This document shows positions 61,809 through 64,000 of a stretch of DNA of 64,000 nt, piece by piece. Location of the stretch: contig JAUMIR010000003.1 in NCBI GenBank assembly GCA_030847615.1, positions 289,038,265 to 289,102,264 of the forward strand, read 5' to 3'. Origin of the DNA: Gambelia wislizenii. Taxonomy: Eukaryota; Chordata; Lepidosauria; Squamata; Crotaphytidae. Positions within the stretch are counted from its first letter, which is position 1. Each line of letters begins with the position of its first letter. The position numbers and the translations under genes were made by a program. Below the pieces are notes generated by a model, which was given only the letters and a program-made list of their open reading frames with translations, was not told the DNA's origin and searched no databases.

Positions 61809-62399
61809 AATGATTCTATTACCGTAAGATGCTAAATCCCTGACTAGGCTTTCTTAGCTACTTTTAAGTCACTGAAGCTTGAAATTCTAGGCATGAAATC
61901 TTGCACCCTCCAAGATCCCCCTGCTCTCCTTTGTGAACTTTTTCTCTGCACATTGGCAACTTTCTCCACTTATGCCCTGCTTCTTTTGTGTACATGTATG
62001 TGGCTAAGAGACAGACCTTGACAGCTCCCCCCTCCACCTTTGATGAACCTCTTCCACTCTCTCTTTTCCTTTTAGCAACCCATGAATATCAGATTGCTTA
62101 GTTCTCAACTCTGCTATGCCTTGCTGTCTGAATACAGTGCCCTATAGCACCCCAAGACCTTTCAATGACAGCTTGGATCTTAAAATGGAGAGAAGAAGAA
62201 TTGGAGAGAAGAAGCAAGTATGGTTCCATCATGCCTTGGCCTAGAAGCAGATGAAAGACCTTCACTCCATCCCAACTGCCATTGCCCTGTTAGGCTTAAA
62301 CTGTAAGTCTGAGGGCACGGAAATGTTTTGTTATTGTTTTACTTGTAAAGCACCAGTGAAGGCACTGTATAAACTACTACAACTATAATAATAATCACT
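61809..62399. other. No feature recognised beyond CR1 tail remnant
   Basis: The first bases ('aatgattctattacc') are the rest of the CR1 tail. Beyond about 61825 nothing is recognised. Confidence 0.45.
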
Positions 62400-62422
62400 A
62401 TCCTCCTCCTCCTCCTCCTCCT
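62400..62422 (+). repeat. (TCC)n microsatellite
   Basis: About seven TCC units; a (GT)n(GA)n run follows at 62517-62546. Confidence 0.9.
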
Positions 62423-62489
62423 CTTTGCATTTGCTTATTTGAGTTAACATTTCCCCATTCTAGATCAACTGAACTATATTAGCTGTTTA

Positions 62490-62640
62490 TTAATTTAGTT
62501 AAATATTTATATCCTGGTGTGTGTGTGTGTGTGTGAGAGAGAGACATCTCAGGATGGTATTAAAAAACCCTGAAATACAATAAAAATTAAAACAATTCCA
62601 GAGTTAAGAAAATAAAATAGTTTAAACAATACAAAACTCA
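62490..62640 (-). mobile_element. L2-like 3' end, antisense, with (GT)n insertion
   Basis: 'ttaatttagttaaatatttatatcctgg' followed, after the (GT)n(GA)n run, by 'catctcaggatggtattaaaaaaccctgaaatacaataaaaattaaaac' resembles the antisense L2-type 3' end at 39205 and 41285. Weak and short. Confidence 0.45.
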
Positions 62641-64000
62641 TCAATCTGCATAGCATTTGTCTGCTTGGGATTTTGCCTTACTTTATGGTTCACATCTAGC
62701 AAAGTACAGCATCCAGGCACAGGTTCAGCACATGCACAGTTCTTTGTTAACAACAAAGAGAAATAGCCACCAGCAACTTCATATAGATATTGAACAGCAT
62801 TGGGGAGAAGATGGAACTATGAAGCTCCATAGCTTAATTTTTATGGGGCTGAACAGGAATCCAATGCTAATCTCTGGAACCATTTATTGGAAACATTATC
62901 CATTTATTTTCCTTCATTTATGAAGCTCTACCATAATATTTCATATTCATAATCCAATCCTTGTCTATATTTTGATTCTTCTGTATTCAGTAAAATTCTC
63001 CTTTAGATATCTTTGTATGGAGCTTGGTTATTGGCTTCAACATGCCTAAGCTGTATTACTGCCCAGGTTAAAAGATCCCTTATCAGTGTGTGCGCTCAGT
63101 ATATATATGAATTCATATAACTGCTCTGAGTCATCAGTCCACTGGGCAAAGAGTTGGTGAAAAAGAAAGGGCTGCCCCACTCAGTTTTGGCAGTGGCCCT
63201 ACACATAAATGGCTTTAGCCCTGTCCACAAGCAGCATGCAGGCCCTGAGAAATTACCCTGAGGAACAGTGGCCCTTGACAGAAAAAAAGGTCCTCATCTA
63301 TCATTTGTTTGATCATTTATAACAAAGAATGAGCCCTGATGAGCCACTGTGAAAATCACTTTGCATAAACAGAGCAAGCCTTAAATGCACTAGGTAGTTT
63401 GCTGTGTTCATGAAGGCCTCATGGTTCTCCAGATGGTTCAAAACTCAGTATCCTACTCTGAAAACACCAGGCCTTCAGCAATGAATCTGTTATCTTCTCA
63501 GCAAAGCAATAGAGAGTCAGAAGGAATAGAATTAAAGGACTTTTGACTCCCAATTTCCAAATCCTTTTGTATACACTTACCCTCTCTTTTTCACTCCAGG
63601 GGTTTTCTGGAGTGATAATAAACTCTTAGAATAAAGATGGCTGTAATATAAAAAGAGAGCTCATGATGTATCCCTAAGCCATAGAGGGATCCTCACTTCC
63701 TCCTGGTTTCATCACTGAAATGACTGAGGTGAATATTGGAAATCTGAACAATAAGCCATCACTGTTGTTCCCATATCTAATACATGGGTGGACTGTGAAC
63801 CTTTTTGAAAACAATTCATGAAGATTCATACATTTATTTTATTTTATTATTTTTTAAACATGAAAATCCATTTTGAGGATTGGTGAGAGTTTTTGCAACC
63901 ATGGGGTGAATGGGAGATTTCTGTAACAGGATACGAAGAGGCAGTATTAAGAAAAGTCTGGACCAAACAAAAAAATCCTGCAGATTTTCCTCAAAAATAT
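62641..64000. other. No feature recognised
   Basis: AT-rich sequence to the window end; no gene or named repeat found. Confidence 0.4.

Noticed and set aside
1..64000. CRISPR arrays, bacterial operons, phage genes
   Set aside because: No spacer-repeat pattern or dense coding; composition and repeats are those of a vertebrate nuclear genome.

Overview
The window is repeat-dense vertebrate nuclear DNA, most likely from a squamate reptile (lizard or snake; an iguanian lizard is possible but not shown). The evidence is the repeat mix: CR1 LINEs with octamer ATTCTATG tails, L2-like LINEs, an RTE/BovB-like LINE, tRNA-derived SINEs whose 3' ends resemble that RTE tail, 5S-rRNA-derived SINEs, DIRS tyrosine-recombinase retroelements, mariner, pogo/Tigger-like and PIF/Harbinger-like DNA transposons, and solo LTRs. 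I found no convincing host protein-coding exon, tRNA, rRNA gene, snRNA or CRISPR array. Almost every open frame with recognisable similarity belongs to a transposable element, so this reads as intergenic or intronic DNA.

Layout. 1-409: end of a Harbinger-type MITE. 1777-1968: antisense 5S-derived SINE. 3690-5350: old DIRS relic (gag and RT, minus). 6338-7560: two antisense L2-like relics. 8202-8609: a 64-bp minisatellite, followed by a 166-bp duplication. 9060-9860: LINE 3' end with an inverted 5' piece. 12139-12748: MITE. 15066-16377: dead mariner. 19625-20330: L2-like relic. 20998-23340: antisense CR1 relic carrying a pogo-like MITE. 28860-30745: RTE/BovB-like relic broken by a Tigger fragment, a hairpin and a SINE. 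30896-31508 and 34853-35423: Harbinger-type MITEs. 31557-32910: second copy of the 9-kb LINE, internally deleted. 35652-38830: CR1 tail, tRNA SINE, 5S SINE and another tRNA SINE. 42935-44002: second Harbinger-type family.

The right-hand 20 kb is the richest part. A nearly full-length CR1 (45199 to about 50170, minus) keeps ORF1 with a zinc-finger-like motif, coiled coil and GDSL-type esterase, and an ORF2 endonuclease-RT that is broken by frameshifts, one stop, and a 702-bp solo LTR with a 4-bp target duplication. At 50357-51208 a Harbinger MITE holds a 229-bp palindromic insertion flanked by a 14-bp duplication. At 51663-56634 a DIRS element (gag, RT, RNase H, tyrosine recombinase; minus) is interrupted by a CR1 fragment and by a 625-bp solo LTR with a 5-bp duplication, and is bracketed by 9-bp direct repeats. 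An inverted copy of its terminal region lies at 57600-58047. A further solo LTR is at 58216-58632. A plus-strand CR1 relic (59150-60700) has been split near its 3' tail by a 1.1-kb Harbinger-like unit (60702-61808) encoding a Myb/SANT-like DNA-binding protein.

The genes do not form a pathway; they are the gene sets of separate mobile elements, all apparently defective. What is informative is the nesting order, which gives relative insertion ages, and several structural oddities listed as findings. All family assignments come from reading motifs by eye and lack a database search; boundaries given without stated terminal repeats are approximate.
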